Shown here: positions 27,361 through 39,259 of the stretch, one piece after another
How positions within the stretch are numbered: position 1 is the stretch's first letter
Layout: every line of letters starts with the position of its first letter
Assembly: GCA_963575745.1 (NCBI GenBank)
Contig: CAUYUJ010015828.1
Coordinates: 62,001-126,000 of the forward strand
Length of the DNA stretch: 64,000 nucleotides
Reading direction: 5' to 3'
Origin: Prorocentrum cordatum
Lineage: Eukaryota; Sar; Dinophyceae; Prorocentrales; Prorocentraceae
Notes under the pieces: generated by a model
What the model was told of the DNA's origin: nothing
Seen by the model: the letters and a program-made list of their open reading frames with translations, nothing else
The model's database searches: none
Made by a program: the position numbers and the translations under genes

Positions 27361-30300
27361 CCAGCTCGGCATCTGCTCGTGGAATATCCAGACGATTCTC
27401 GGTTCTACTCATTCGAATCAAGCCAGCTTCCGACGCAAGACCGACCATGTTCGTTTACTGCTTCGTCGCTTCCAGGTCCCTGGGATTCAGGAGCCCTACG
27501 GATGGGGGGGGGGGGGGGGCGTTCCAAATATCCAACGTGAGATTCGATCGCGCCGCGTGTTGAAAACGTTATGTGGCGCGCCGTCAGCTGGCGGCAACTT
27601 GCTTCTTGTCTATAACCAGTTTCTTGCCGAATGGGATGTTGTCGATTTTAAGCCCGTCATCCGCGGCCGCATCTGCGCGTTGCACTTGCGAGGCTCGAGA
27701 GGCTCGCTGTCCAGAGTGGGGCGCCCACGAGCTGCGCGGCACCTTCGCGAAGACGACGCGCACGTCGGGGGGGCCGCAGAAAGCCAGGCTGATCATTCTC
27801 GGGGAGATTAACTCTTGAGAGACCGGGGAGTCTCGGGTGAATGCGTCGTCCGGGCGAAATCCTTCAGGGCGGTGATGCGCGCCGGTGGTTCCGGGGCTCG
27901 GAGTGGTCCTACGGCCGACTAGATCGCATTTATTGCAGCCGCCCCACTCAGGACCTTTTAGATGCTGGCCCCAAGACTGGCGTCGCGCGGCCCGCCTCCG
28001 ACCTCCAGAAGACCTCCGATCACGCCCCCGTATTCCTCACCCTTTGTCCGTGGTCTCCCTTTGGGCCTACCCCGATTGCCAACTGGGTTGCAAAGCGCGA
28101 GGTTTTCGCGCCCACGGTTGCCGACCTGCTTGTCTTAGACGAGTTAGATGACGCACTCGACAGCCAACTGCGTGCCTTGAAAGATATGTTTCATTATGCT
28201 GCCCGCCAAGTCCGCGAATGCACTTGCAAGGGTGGTGCCGAAAGCTTGGAAGATATCACGTTGCATTAATCTTATGCGTGCTGTACGGCGGGGAGGTTCC
28301 ATGAGGCTCGGGTAGCTGTTCGCGGTTACAGTTCCCTGGGGGCTTTTTTGACTCTGAGTTATTTGCGTGGACGGATCGCCAAGCTTTCGCGGACGCTGCT
28401 GCCCAGAAGCGTGCTGCTGTTACCCAGCGAGTGCGGCAAATATCCCGAGCTCGGAGAGTGCTGGTCGTCGCATCACCTTGATGCAGGTCACCAGTCCTAG
28501 TGGCTAGCACTTCGACGACGGCAATGAATGCGCCAAACTACTTGCCGAACATTGGGGGGAAGTGTTCAAGTACGCCACTGCTCCTCTTCCAGGTATTACA
28601 GCTGTGCGTCAGGATATTGACCCCGTCCCCACTCGCCCAGGAGTTCGTTGCTCAAGATGGTTTTCGGTACCCCTGGGTCGTTCCCGAGGCCAAGTTCCAG
28701 GACATCTCGGGGTGGCAAAAAAGGACACTTCTCCGGGCCAAATGGGGCCCCGCACGCCGCGTGGGAAGTTTCTGGTGACATTGGCCAGGGCATCCTATTC
28801 CGTCTGTGCGAGCGCTTGGTGAGCACAGGCCAGTTGCCAGATGACTTCAACGTGTCTCGTGGCGCCTTCTTGCCGAAGGAGCGCCCTGATGGAGCCGACC
28901 CCCCGGCCCGCGCGCCCGCCTGCGCCCGCCTGCGCGAGACCGCTGGCATTGAGCAACACCGACAACAAGGTTGTCACTAGCTGCGTCGGTTTCGCTCTTA
29001 ACAAGGTAGTAGAGGACACTGCGGAGAAGTGCCAGAAGGGGTTCGTGCAAGGCCTTCAGTTGCTAGACAACCTGCTCTCGATCGATGCTGCAATGTTGCA
29101 AATGTCGATAGTGGATATCAGTCCGAAATTTGGCGCAGCCCGTTTCGACGCAGGAGCGGCGTTCCCCAGTGTCACCCACGACTTTATTTGGCTAGCGCTC
29201 AGGCGTTTAAGCCTTCCTCGCCATGTTCGACGTGCCATCCGCCCCCTCTGCTCCAATATGAGAAGGTGTATGTTCATCCATGGGTGTTAGCCCATCTATA
29301 TATTAGTGGAACGAGGCGTTAAGCATGGGTGTCCGATTTCGGGCCTTATTTGTTATATCCGCATCAACCCATTCCTGAAGCGCATCAGGCTGAGGTGTTC
29401 GGGGATTCCGATCGTCTTGGGGGCCTTCGCGGATGACGTCGGCGTCGCGTGCCAGGACCTCCTCATCGCCTTTCCGCGTATCCTCAGCGTTCTTGCGTGT
29501 GCTGGGCGCTTTGCTGGTCTTGTCCTGAATAGGAGCAAGTGCGTGCTCGTGATCCCGAGCCCGGGCTTCTGCGCGTCTGTCGTTCAAGAGTTGTTGGAGT
29601 TGTGGGTGGACGTTTCCGAGTTTGCGGCGCTGGCCACCAGTAAGTATCTTGGGATTAACATTGGCATCAGGGGCTCAGGTGCGTCTTGGAGGCAGGTGAT
29701 GAACACGCTCTGTAAAAGCGCCCTCCAGGTCAAGCAGCTTGGAGGGGACTTGTTATACAGCATCGCCGCTTATAGCATGCTTGGCATTCCTGTCATCAGT
29801 CGTGTTGCGCAGATGTGGGAACCACCGAAGTGCGTTGCTCTTGCGGAAAAAAAACTGTCTCCAGAGGTTGACCATTTCCCCGCGTTTCAGCTTCCCTCCA
29901 GAGAGTCTCTTCCAGTTGAAGGAGCTGGGACACAATGTGCAGGCTTATCGTCTCCATATCGTCGCCCGTGCCTCGCTGCTCCGAGCCGCTTTCAATAGCC
30001 TTCGGCTTCATGTCCTGAAGCAAAAGCTGGCCAGTTTCGCAGAGAGCGACGAAACTTGCATTGCGTGGCGGTGGAGCCCGTGCGCCAAGCACAGCCTCTT
30101 CCTGAGGACGTGGAACCTGTATGACGAGTTTTTCAGGGTGCACCGCCCGATCACCTGCCAGTGGAAAAAAGTGCAAGCTACCATCACAAAGATGCTTAAC
30201 CAGGATCTTAGAATGACCCTCACCCCCGCCCCTGAACTTCTGGCCCCGCGGCTCCAAAAATGGTTGTCCTCTGCGTCCCCTGTGGATGCAGCTTTGATTT

Positions 30301-30737
30301 GTGCCAGCTATGTGATGTCCGCGTGCCTCCAGAGCTTTTTTAACAGCTGGATTACTACCCGCCGATATCGTCAGGGAGCCCAAGTGTGTGGTTTATCTTG
30401 TTGTGCGATTGGGGGTGATGACCTTTGATACTATGCAGGTTGTCCCGTCCTGCGAGAAGCTTTCAACAAAGTTCTGCCCTGGCTTCCTGGAGACTATGGA
30501 GAGACGGACTTGGCCACCTTCCTTCCTCACCTCTTCTCCTCGGAATTTCGTGAATGCTTACTGTCCCAGTTCGCAGCCATTGATTTGATGCATAACACGT
30601 TTCAGATTTTCCGTGCCAGTAATCATAGATGCTTTACCCCCGAGCACACCCTTAGCCTCTTCAGAGCCAGGCTGAGGGTTGGAGCTAAGAGGAGCTCGAA
30701 TGTCCAGAGGCTGTCTCGGGGCCGCGGTCTTGCGTAG
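27361..30737 (+). pseudogene. LINE ORF2: APE endonuclease, reverse transcriptase, CCHC tail; frameshifted
   Basis: The endonuclease begins with LGICSWNIQTILGS (27364 on) and GIQEPYGW (about 27483), the Glu motif. After a poly-G run and frame change come LLLVYNQFLAEWDVVDFKP and GRICALHLRG, then LIILGEINS (the GDFN-type motif with Asp replaced by Glu), YGRLDRIYCSRP and TSDHAPVFLTL (SDH motif, 28015 on). After a degraded linker, reverse transcriptase motifs follow: RLCERLVSTGQLPDDFNVS, KGFVQGLQLLDNLLSID, FDAGAAFPSV (29146 on), GVKHGCPISG, AFADDVGVA (catalytic Asp pair at about 29431-29436) and NRSKCVLVIP. The last kilobase (29739-30737) is one frame broken only by a TGA at about 30427; it ends with a C-x2-C...C-type cysteine cluster and a basic C-terminus. 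At least five frame breaks make it non-functional. Confidence 0.85.
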
Positions 30738-30770
30738 GGCTCCCCCCTTCCTCTTTTTCCCATTTTGCCT

Positions 30771-30868
30771 TCCTCCTCCTCCTCCTCCTCCTTCTCCTCC
30801 TCCTCCTCTTCCTCCTCCTCCTCCTCCTCCTCGTCCTCCTCCTCCTCCTCCCCCCTCCTCCTCCTCCC
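30771..30868. repeat. CCT array, 3' flank of the LINE
   Basis: CCTCCTCCT with CTTCTCC and CGTCCTCC variants. Same motif and orientation as the array on the 5' side of the LINE. Confidence 0.9.
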
Positions 30869-30981
30869 CTCGTGCAGCCGTCCCCGCGGAGCAAGGGGAC
30901 TGGCGCCGAGGGCTCGCCTTGCCCTGGCACCCTCTCCCCCCTCGCCTGTGCAGGTGCGGGGCAACCCATGCTCTTCTGGGG

Positions 30982-31175
30982 TTGGGCTGGACGAAAGGGG
31001 GGGATTGGGAAAGGGAGGGTTACGAAATCTGCTGCGTGCAGCTGGCTTCGGCCTCACCGAGGGGCCCACTCCTCGATACACAGCCGCCTCCGGCGCCGGG
31101 AGGCGCCGGTAAAATCAGCTACGTGAGCTGATTGTCCCCCCCCCCCTTCGCTATCCCCCCCTTTCGCCCGGCCCG
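30982..31175. mobile_element. MITE-D copy 2
   Basis: Starts TTGGGCTGGACGAAAGGGGG and ends with the complement CCCCCCTTTCGCCCGGCCCGA. TGGGG lies directly outside the left end and repeats directly outside the right end, a possible 5-bp target duplication. Confidence 0.85.
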
Positions 31176-31527
31176 ATGGGGGCCTCTCGTCACCGAGCGC
31201 GTTCGACTGCTCGCAAAGTGCCTACTCGCAAACGTCCGACACACACTTGTGTGGTTCGGTGTGATGTATCGCAGACCCCCGCGGCAGATCCATGCCATTT
31301 GCGAGTAGTTACTTTCCGAATAGTGGAACGCGCTTGTCTATTTGGTGCGCTGGTGGCGTCCAGTCCGTTGCCCCCCCCGCGGGGGTCCGTGCCAACGGGG
31401 GTCAGCTACAGCGCTGGATCTTGAAGACGATCTTGCAAAGACGGTATTGCAGTGGCCCGGGCTGGCGCTAACGACGCTGCAAAGTCTGACTGGCCCGGGT
31501 TTGCACAGACTTGGGTGAGTGGATCCA
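31176..31527. other. no recognised feature
   Basis: Short GCGTTCGACTGCTCGCAAAG-type unique DNA. No motif found. Confidence 0.25.
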
Positions 31528-31705
31528 GGCCTCTTAGATGGGGTCCGAGTAGATGGGGTCGGAGGATCGCGCCGCATCGCCGATGCGTCGGCGATGCGGC
31601 TCGATGCGGGGCCCGATTTTATCCACGCCGACGTCGCCGATGCATTGCAGACGTCGCCGATGCATCGGCGACGCATCGGCGGTACATCGCCGACCCATCT
31701 TCGGA
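31528..31705. mobile_element. MITE-C copy 3, right end missing
   Basis: Left end GGCCTCTTAGATGGGGTCCG, the GCATCGGCGATGC-type interior, then loss of similarity at about 31700. Confidence 0.75.
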
Positions 31706-32016
31706 AACCGGAACAGATACATTACCAGTCGGGGGGTGTTCTTCAATCTTTGGACTTTTTGAAGGTTGTGGGCGACGTCGGGGTGGTGTTGTGTATCCTT
31801 TTTGTTCGCTTCCCGGGGGAGCGAAAAACACGTATACACCTGGATCCTGAATCCCGTATATACGCCAGGATCAGCTTTCCGGCGCTCTTGTCAACGCAGG
31901 GGCCGGAGAAAAACAGCGTCAGCGTATAGAGCTTGTATCTCTACATTTATTCGGGTTCCATCTATGAGGCCTCTTGTAGAAGCCCGACCCCCCCCGGAGT
32001 GGATGGGGTTGGAATA
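31706..32016. other. no recognised feature
   Basis: Mixed-composition DNA with short GTATACACC/GTATATACGCC words at 31833-31870. Confidence 0.25.
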
Positions 32017-32060
32017 CTAAGTCTGGCATGTCCCTCTACAGGAGGAATGCTCCAGAATGG
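32017..32060. mobile_element. MITE-A copy 6, left end only
   Basis: CTAAGTCTGGCATGTCCC with CTCTACAGGAGGAATGCTCC matches the MITE-A left end. No right end is recognisable before the octamer array. Confidence 0.65.
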
Positions 32061-32189
32061 TAAAGCAATTGTCTGTGGACGATGCTTCGATGATCTTTCG
32101 ATTCCTGTTCCCCTATCAGGGCTAGCCTCTGTATGGGGTCCTAGCGGATTCATATGGTTGGGTGAACTTTGCCGCCGATTTCCGCGGAC

Positions 32190-32820
32190 CGCCCGGGTGC
32201 CCGGGTGCCTTATAGCCCTATGGCCCTACAGCCCTATAGCCCTATTGCCCTATTGCTTTATAGCCTTATAGCCCTGTAGCCCCACAGGCCACTAGCCTTA
32301 TAGTCCTATAGCCCAATAACCCTATAGCCCTATAGCCTTATAGCCCTATAGCCCAATAGTTATATAGCCCCATAGCCCTATAGCCGTATAGCCCAATATC
32401 CTCATAGCCCTTCTATAACCCTATAGCCGTATAGCCTTATAGTCCTATAGCCTTATAGCCCATTTGCACCTGTATAGCCCTATAGCCCTATATGCCTATA
32501 GGTCCATTGCCCTATATCCCTGTAGCTCTATAGCCTTATGGTCCGATAGCCCTGTAGCCCCATAGCCCTATCGACTCATAGACCTATGGCCCTGTAGCCC
32601 TATAGCCCCATAGTTCAGAGCCCCATAGCCCCATAGCCCTATAGCCATGCAGCCCTATAGCCCTATGGCCCTATGGCCCTATAGCCCTATAGCCCTATAG
32701 CCCTATAGCCCTCCAGACCTATAGCCCTATGGCCCTGTAGCCCTACAGCCCCACAGCCCTATAGCCCCTATCGCCCCATCGCCCCATAGCCCAATAGCCC
32801 CACAGCCCTGTAGCCCTAAC
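32190..32820. repeat. TATAGCCC octamer array
   Basis: About 630 bp of TATAGCCC-type octamers with many point variants (TATGGCCC, TGTAGCCC, CATAGCCC). Confidence 0.95.
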
Positions 32821-33654
32821 AAGACTTTGATGGGTTTTTTTTCGCTGGTGTCCTATTTTTGGTCTCCTTCCACAATCTAGGAGGAGGCCCATCGAGGAGG
32901 CCTTGAGTAGAAGCCCGACCCCCCCCCCCTTGGCCCGCCGAGCGCCCCGAGCGGCGCCGCGGAGGCCGAGCGTCTGGCGGGCGGCCGGGGCGTTCCAGAG
33001 CGGGGGCCTCGCCTCTGGCGTCGGCCTCGGCTTCGGCGGAAGCCGGCGGATGGCCCCGGCTTCGGTCGGCCTTCGGCGTCCCACCCCTCGTGTTTCGGTC
33101 CTGCAGTCTGAGTTTTGAAAGTGAGGAGAGTGGCCACCTGACCCCAGATGGGGCACGGGTGCCGCTCCCACAGTGCCGCCTCCGCAAGATGCGGGGGCGC
33201 GTGGGTGCGGGGTCGTGGCATAGCTCTCGTCCTGCCCTCAGCGCTCCCGTTTGGGCCCGATCCCTCGTTAGGAATAGACATATCGTGCACCGACGATCGG
33301 TGGATTTTACCCTAGGCCCCTCACGAAGCGTCCCTCTGAAGGTGTTCGGGCGCAGTGCCGAGAAAAAAAAGGATGGCCCCGGGAAACCGTCGGACTCGAG
33401 CAGCGGCGAAGCGTCCCGGCTTGCCTAGAGGCCCACCAGGGAGGGTCCAGTAACCGTTTGCGGTTGGCACGACGTGTTCTGAGGGCACTTCTGGCTGAGA
33501 CGGTCCTGCTCTCCAACACATCGGGCGTGTGCTCTAAGAACATTGTTGTTGTTCTTAGAACATGTCTGGGTTCTGGGAACATGTAGTGGTAGGCCTGTAG
33601 GAATGCCGGGACGGTCGAACCCTGCTCAACAGACGGTGAATGGCGGCGGGTCCG
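32821..33654. other. no recognised gene
   Basis: The GC-rich part (32930-33090) and the remainder show no coding motif. Short AACATTGTTGTTGTTCTTAG and GAACATGT words at 33540-33590 form a small inverted repeat. Confidence 0.3.
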
Positions 33655-33657
33655 CTG

Positions 33658-33702
<45 letters not shown>

Positions 33703-33850
33703 GCGTCGTCATCGTCGACGTCGTCGGCGTCGGCGTCGTTGGCGTTGTCGTCGTCGGCGTCGTCGTCGTCGGCGTCGTTGGCGTCGGCGTCGGCGTCGGT
33801 GTCGGCGTCGGCGCCGTTGGCGTCGTCGGCATCGTCGGGTTCGTCGTGGG
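33655..33850. repeat. GTC/GAC triplet array
   Basis: TCGTCGTCG followed by GGCGTCGTT-type variants. Confidence 0.95.
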
Positions 33851-34020
33851 CCTGGCGGCGCCGGACGAGGTCGAGGCTCTGGGGCGGGGGTTCGTCGGCG
33901 TCGGCGGGCTCCGACGACAACGTTTTGGGCTGCAGGGTTTCCCCTGGGGTGGCTCGGGCAGTCCCAGTAGGCCAAACTGGACAAGATCAGGTTCCTGGGC
34001 GCCCACGCCTCATCTTTCTA

Positions 34021-34213
34021 GGCCTCCTGGACGGGGTCGGAGTGGATGGGGTCGAAAGATCGCGGCGCATCGCCGATGCATCGCCGATGCGGCTCGATGT
34101 GGAGCCCGACTTGCTTCACGTCGACGTTGCCGATACATCCCCCGCGTCGCCGATGCATGGCGGATGCGTCGCGACCCTCTGCCTCCACCTGCTCCGACCC
34201 CAGCTGGGAGGCC
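34021..34213. mobile_element. MITE-C copy 2
   Basis: GGCCTCCTGGACGGGGTCGG at the left and, in reverse complement, GGCCTCCCAGCTGGGGTCGG at the right. The interior has GCATCGCCGATGC palindromes. Confidence 0.85.
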
Positions 34214-34483
34214 TCTTACCCCTCGCCCGCCAGCCGCTCTGGCTCGCGCACGCCATGGCCTGGCCGCGCCGCCACGCCGCTCCCCCCTAGCCCGCCCCCA
34301 GCCCGGCCGCGGGCCCGTCGGGCGGCCGCTCCGGCCTCGCCCGGAGCGGGGGCGCCGCCCCGAGGCCCCGCGCGGGGCGCCATGGCGGCGTGGTGGGCCC
34401 GTGCGGGGCAGGCGGGGGCCGGTGGCCCCACGGAGTACGGGGAGCGCTTCGGCCTCTCTGGCCGCGTGGCGTCCGTGGACAGC

Positions 34484-34652
34484 ACCACCCACCAAACCAC
34501 CCCAACCCAACCCGAAGGCTTCAGCTTGCCCTCCATTTCCAGTGGGGGGGGGGGTCGGGGGACATCGAAAGAACACGAATGGAGCCCCTACCCCCCCCCC
34601 AACCCGAGATTCGGGTCTTCGGGTTGGGTTGGGGTGGTCTGGTAGGTAGTCA
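34484..34652. mobile_element. MITE-B copy 3 with 7-bp target duplication
   Basis: 169 bp between GGACAGC at 34477-34483 and GGACAGC at 34653-34659. Starts ACCACCCACCAAACCACC and ends GGGTGGTCTGGTAGGTAGTC plus A. The interior matches the copies at 18304-18471 and 18718-18888. Confidence 0.9.
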
Positions 34653-34659
34653 GGACAGC

Positions 34660-35162
34660 TTCTGGCTCCCCCCGGCCGGTGAGCAGCCCGGGATGCCGGC
34701 CGCGGTGGTGCCGCGCGGGTGGTTTCTGCCCGCGGTGAGCTGCCCTCCCGGGGCCCAGCCTTGGGCCTCGCAGGACCACCAGAGGTCGCTCAGCTCGCCG
34801 GGTCTGCCGTCGGGCGGGCGGCTCGGCAGCGCCGGCCCGAGCGCGACGCCGCGGTCGTGCCGCACCGGGAGCAGCGGCAGCTCGCGGGACGTGCGCGGGC
34901 ACCGCCGCCAGCGGGGCGGCGGCCAGGCCGAGCTGGGGCCGGCAGTGCCCCCCTCGCGATTCGATGTCCGAGTGCCAGACCTGGTGGCCGCGGAGCGTTG
35001 CCGCCACTGCGGCGCGATGGCCGGGCTGTCGCGCTCGAGCAGCGGCCCTCTCAGCATCGGGCCCGTGATTGAGCGCGGTGGCTGGCTCGGGTCGGCGACC
35101 TGCCGCGGCGGCGTCTGGGACGCGGGGCGAAACAGCTCGTTCACGGACACCAACTGGTTCAA
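34660..35162 (-). other. exon-like minus-strand open frame, unidentified
   Basis: A 170-codon minus-strand frame (from 35162) uses mostly GC-ending codons over its C-terminal two thirds and contains a Trp/Cys-containing stretch (ELSDLWWSCEAQGWAPGG). This could be coding, but another frame in the same DNA is almost as open, as expected in GC-rich sequence. No family is recognised and no splice sites are proposed. Confidence 0.25.
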
Positions 35163-35366
35163 GTCAGGACAGCAGAGTCACGGGTCCAACCTCAGGCACA
35201 TTGCCAGAAGCTCGCCAAACAGGGTCGTGCGCGTGCAGTGAGCGGGCAGTCGCGGGGCATGGGGGACAGGGGGAAGGGAGGAGAGCAACTCATCAGGCTG
35301 TCGCTGCACCCGCCGACCTCTTCACGTATGTTGAGGCCGCGATTGGCCTGCGCAGGCATGGATGGG

Positions 35367-35445
35367 AGGGAGGGAGGGAGGGAGGGAGGGAGGGAGGGAG
35401 GGAGGGAGAGAGAGAGAGAGAGAGAGAGAGAAAAAAAAAAAAACG
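35367..35445. repeat. GGGA tetramer, GA and A tracts
   Basis: GGGAGGGAGGGA units (35367-35408), then GA repeats and an A run. G-runs could form quadruplexes. Confidence 0.9.
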
Positions 35446-35655
35446 GACACGTAGACGGCGGTTTCGCTACAGCCGGCAATTGCAGCTGCCAGGGCCGCAA
35501 AAGCACGCTTAGCGGAGGTGCCCACCTTCGGGTACGGGGGACGTTGAAACAACCACCCCCCGGCACAAAGCGACTGAAGTAGCAGGCGGAGAGAGAGAGA
35601 GAGAGAGAGGAAGAGGGGAGCGGAAGGTCGTGCAGTTACTGCTGTGGCGTGTCGG
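35446..35655. other. no recognised feature
   Basis: Unique-looking DNA with a second GA tract at 35590-35608. Confidence 0.3.
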
Positions 35656-36410
35656 GACACTTTAGAGGGCCCTCCTGGGCCATGTTGGGGGGGCTCTCGT
35701 GGGACCCTCTTGGAGCGTCTCGGTTTTTTGGGGGGCCGTGTTGGGTCGTCTTCGGGTGCCTTGGGCCAACCTGGCCTTTTACAGTGTCAGGGGCGCCCTG
35801 TTAGACTCCTTGGCGGCCCCTCAGGTGTTAGGAAGGTCTGGGGCCACTCAAGGGCTGCCTGGGAGCCTTTTGTGGCACCCCCGAGGCCGTCTTGGGTTGG
35901 AAGGCGTGGGAGCAGCAACGTTTCGAGCACCGTGCCTCTGGTGCTCTGGGCGGCCTGGGGCCTCTCGTGGACCCCCCCGGGGTGTCACCGCAGGCCCGTT
36001 CGTGTGCTGCTGGGGACCTCTTGAAGCCTCTTGCGGTGTCTGGGTTGTGTGTTGGGCCCCTATTGGCAGCCTGCAGGACTCTCCAGCGGGCGTGTCCATC
36101 GGGGTTCGTGCCGCGCGCGCTGAACCGGGGCGCGTGCCGTGTGCGATAAACTCTCTGGGGGTCCTGGCGGGGGATGCCCGTAAGCAGGACCTCCGCGACA
36201 GGGTCACCCAGAGGTGGGGGGAAGGAGGGATCCTTCGGGGCTCGTGCTGCGTGCGCCGAACCCTCGCGGGGTTCGTGCCGCGTGCGCTGAACACCCTGGC
36301 GTTCCTGGATGAGGTTGCCGGGGAGCAGGACCTCGGTGCGCGGTCTCACGTGGACGGATCGGGGGGGGCGAGAAATTGTGAGATCTCAACGAAACGGGTG
36401 AGATCCTAAC
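35656..36410. repeat. TTGGGGCC-type mosaic followed by GTGCCGCGTGCGCTGAAC repeats
   Basis: Degenerate GGGCCTCTTGGAGC words to about 36070. Then two diverged units containing CGTGCCGCGTGCGCTGAAC-like words, GGGGGATGCC/GGTTGCCGGG and AGCAGGACCTC (about 36100-36230 and 36240-36360). Confidence 0.75.
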
Positions 36411-36499
36411 AGAACGGGTTATGTCCTTACGGGTTTGAACACTTGGACGGAGCAGATCCCAAGGTTTATTCGAGATTAGTCAAGCTGATTCGGCGGCTT

Positions 36500-37350
36500 G
36501 TGCACACATGTATATATATATATATATATATACATAGATGGAACGCCCGAACTATTCGTATGCATACAAGTGTGTATACATCTATAACGGTATGCCCATA
36601 CTTGATTACACTTGCACACACATATTTCTAGACATACATACATACATACATACATACATACATACATACATACATACATACAAGTATACACGCATGCATG
36701 CATACATGCACGCCTGCATACATGCATACATGCATGCATGCATGCAAACATGCATGCACACGTACATGCATGCATACATACTCACCTGTACATCCACCCG
36801 TCCATCCATCCGTACATAGATACATACCAACATACATACATACAAACATGCATACATACATGCATGCATTCATTCCTGCATGAATGCACGCGCACACACG
36901 CATGCATGCATATATACGTACTTACATGCACGCACGTATGCTTGTATTCACGCATGTATGCATGCGAGCATATATAGAGACATGCACATACACACATAGT
37001 CATACAATTGACATACATGCATACATGCGTACATACATGTCTACATGTATGCAACCATGCATACATTCATACAAGTACATACTGACATATACACCAACAT
37101 TCATATACACATACATACATACACACATACATGTATGCATGCAGACATGCATACACACATACATATTTACATGTACATGCACATACACCTACACAAACAC
37201 GTACATACATGCATGCATACATACATACGTACGTACGTACGTACATACATACATACACACATACACACATACATACATACACACATGCATACACACATGC
37301 ATGCGTGCATGTGTGCATAGACACATACGTGCGTACGTACATACGTAGTT
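36500..37350. repeat. CATA/CATG tetramer arrays
   Basis: About 850 bp of CATA, CATG and ACGT-containing tetramers including ACATACATAC and GTACGTACGT. Confidence 0.95.
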
Positions 37351-37389
37351 ACAGCGTGATGTGCCATGTGCACGCATCCTGTATGCATC

Positions 37390-37885
37390 GGAGGTGAGGG
37401 GGTGAGATCGAAGTGGAACGGAGAGCCCCCCTACCGGGAAATCGGTTTCGGTTTCGTGTTCGTGCGTGCCGTGCGTGCGGGCGAGGCGAAGCTGCGTGGG
37501 CGGGCGAGAAGAAAGTCTCCTGTGGCTGAGGCGCGGACGGACCAAAAGTCTCCCTTCTGGCAGCCGGTGCCGCGCGGTGTCCCGCCGGTGTCTCGCTGTG
37601 GCTGAGGCGCGGCCGGACCAAAAGTCTCCCTTCCGGCGTCCAGTGCCGTGCGGTGTCCCGCTGGTGTCCCGCCGGTGTCCCGTCGGTGTTCCGTCGGTGT
37701 CCCGTCGGTGTCCCGATGATGATGACGATGTCGATGATGTTGTTGTTGATGATGATGATGATGGTGATGTGATGAGAACGGTGTCCCGATGATGATGACG
37801 ATGATGATGATGATGATGATGTTGACGATGTTGATGATGAGGATGGTGATGATGATGGTGATGGTGCTGATGATGATGGTGCCCC

Positions 37886-37919
<34 letters not shown>

Positions 37920-38904
37920 TTGATGATGATGTTGCTGATGATGATGGTGTCCCGATGGTGATGTTGATGATGTTGATGATCCTGATGATGTTAAGGACGG
38001 TGACATGATGATGATATGATGATGATGATGATGAAGGTGATGCTGATGGTGTCCCGATGATGATGAGATGATGATGAAGTTGATGCTGATGCTGTTGATG
38101 ATGATGATGGTGTCCCGATGATGATGATGTTGATGCTGATGATGATAACGATGATGGTGTCCCGATGCGGATGTTGATGATGAGGATGATGATGAGGTGT
38201 TGATAATGATTTTGATATGGTTGCCCGCTGATGGTGGTGATGATGATGCTGATGTTGATGATGATGATGGTGTCCCGATGATGATGATGGTGATGATGAT
38301 GATGGTTACGATGATGGTGGTGTCCCGATGATCATGATGTTGATGAAGGTGTTGCTGATGATGATGATGATGGTGTCCCGATGATGATGATGCTGATGAT
38401 GTTGTTCATGATGATGAAGAAATGATGATGATGGTGGTGTTCCGATGATGATGATGGTTTCCCGATCATGACGATGTTGATGATGATGGTGACGATGATG
38501 GTGTCCCGATGATGGTGATGGTGATGATGATGATGATGATGTTGATGACGTTGATGACGATGATGCTGATGACGATGATGACGTTGATTGTGGGATCGAT
38601 TGTGATATCGATAATGAGATCGATCGTGAGACCGAATGTGAGATCGTTTGTGAGATTGATGGTGAGATCGATCGTGAGATCGATTGTGAGATCGATTGTC
38701 AGATCGATTGTCAGATCGATCGAATGAAGTAGATCGAGTGAGATCGATGGTGATATCGATCGATTGAGATCGATCGAGCGAGATCGATAGTGAGATCGAT
38801 ACCGATAGTGCGACCGATCGAGTGAGACGTTGGTTCCTCCCCCCCCCGAACCTCCTTATCACCGAAGGGTGGTCGTATAGGTACTTGTATATATGTATAA
38901 GTGT
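37390..38904. repeat. 1.5-kb complex module, copy 1
   Basis: Begins GGTGAGATCGAAGTGGAACGG, runs through GGACCAAAAGTCTCCCTTC tandem words, then GATGATG arrays punctuated by GGTGTCCCGATG. It ends with GATCGATTGTGAGATCGA repeats and CGATCGAGTGAGACG. Confidence 0.9.
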
Positions 38905-39211
38905 CGGATGTGAGGGGTGAGATCGAAGTGGAACGGAGAGCCCCCCTACCAGGAAATCGGTTTCGGTTTCGTGTTCGTGCGTGCCGTGCGTGCGGGCGAG
39001 GCGAAGCTGCGTGGGCGGGCGAGAAGAAAGTCTCCCGTGGCTGAGGCGCGGCCGGACCAAAAGTCTCCCTTCCGGCAACCGGTGCCGCGCGGTGCCCCGC
39101 TGGTGTCCCGCTGTGGCTGAGGCGCGGCCGGACCAAAAGTCTCCATTCTGGCGTCCGGTGCCGCGCGGTGTCCCGCCAGTGTCCCGCTGGTGTCCCGTCG
39201 GTTTCCCGATG

Positions 39212-39259
<48 letters not shown>

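Larger units (their letters stand above)
25795..30737 (+). mobile_element. LINE-type retrotransposon beginning with a DinoSL relic
   Basis: About 4.9 kb. The 5' tip is a near-perfect spliced leader (25796-25816). An intact ORF1 follows (25983-27071), then a broken ORF2 (27361-30737) carrying APE-like endonuclease, reverse transcriptase and a C-terminal cysteine motif. The element lies between a TCC array ending at 25795 and a CCT array beginning at about 30771. The complete 5' end including the leader implies that a trans-spliced, capped transcript of the element was reverse-transcribed to its very end. No poly(A) tract was seen at the 3' end. The name LINE rests on domain order and motifs; clade not assigned. 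Confidence 0.85.

Noticed and set aside
32190-32820. Telomere-like repeat
   Set aside because: TATAGCCC octamers do not match the TTTAGGG type expected for dinoflagellate telomeres, and the array is internal and highly variable.
36612-37397. Open frames of His/Tyr/Cys-rich proteins in the CATA arrays
   Set aside because: Frames exist in all phases because CATA tetramers lack stops in several phases. No non-repetitive segment.
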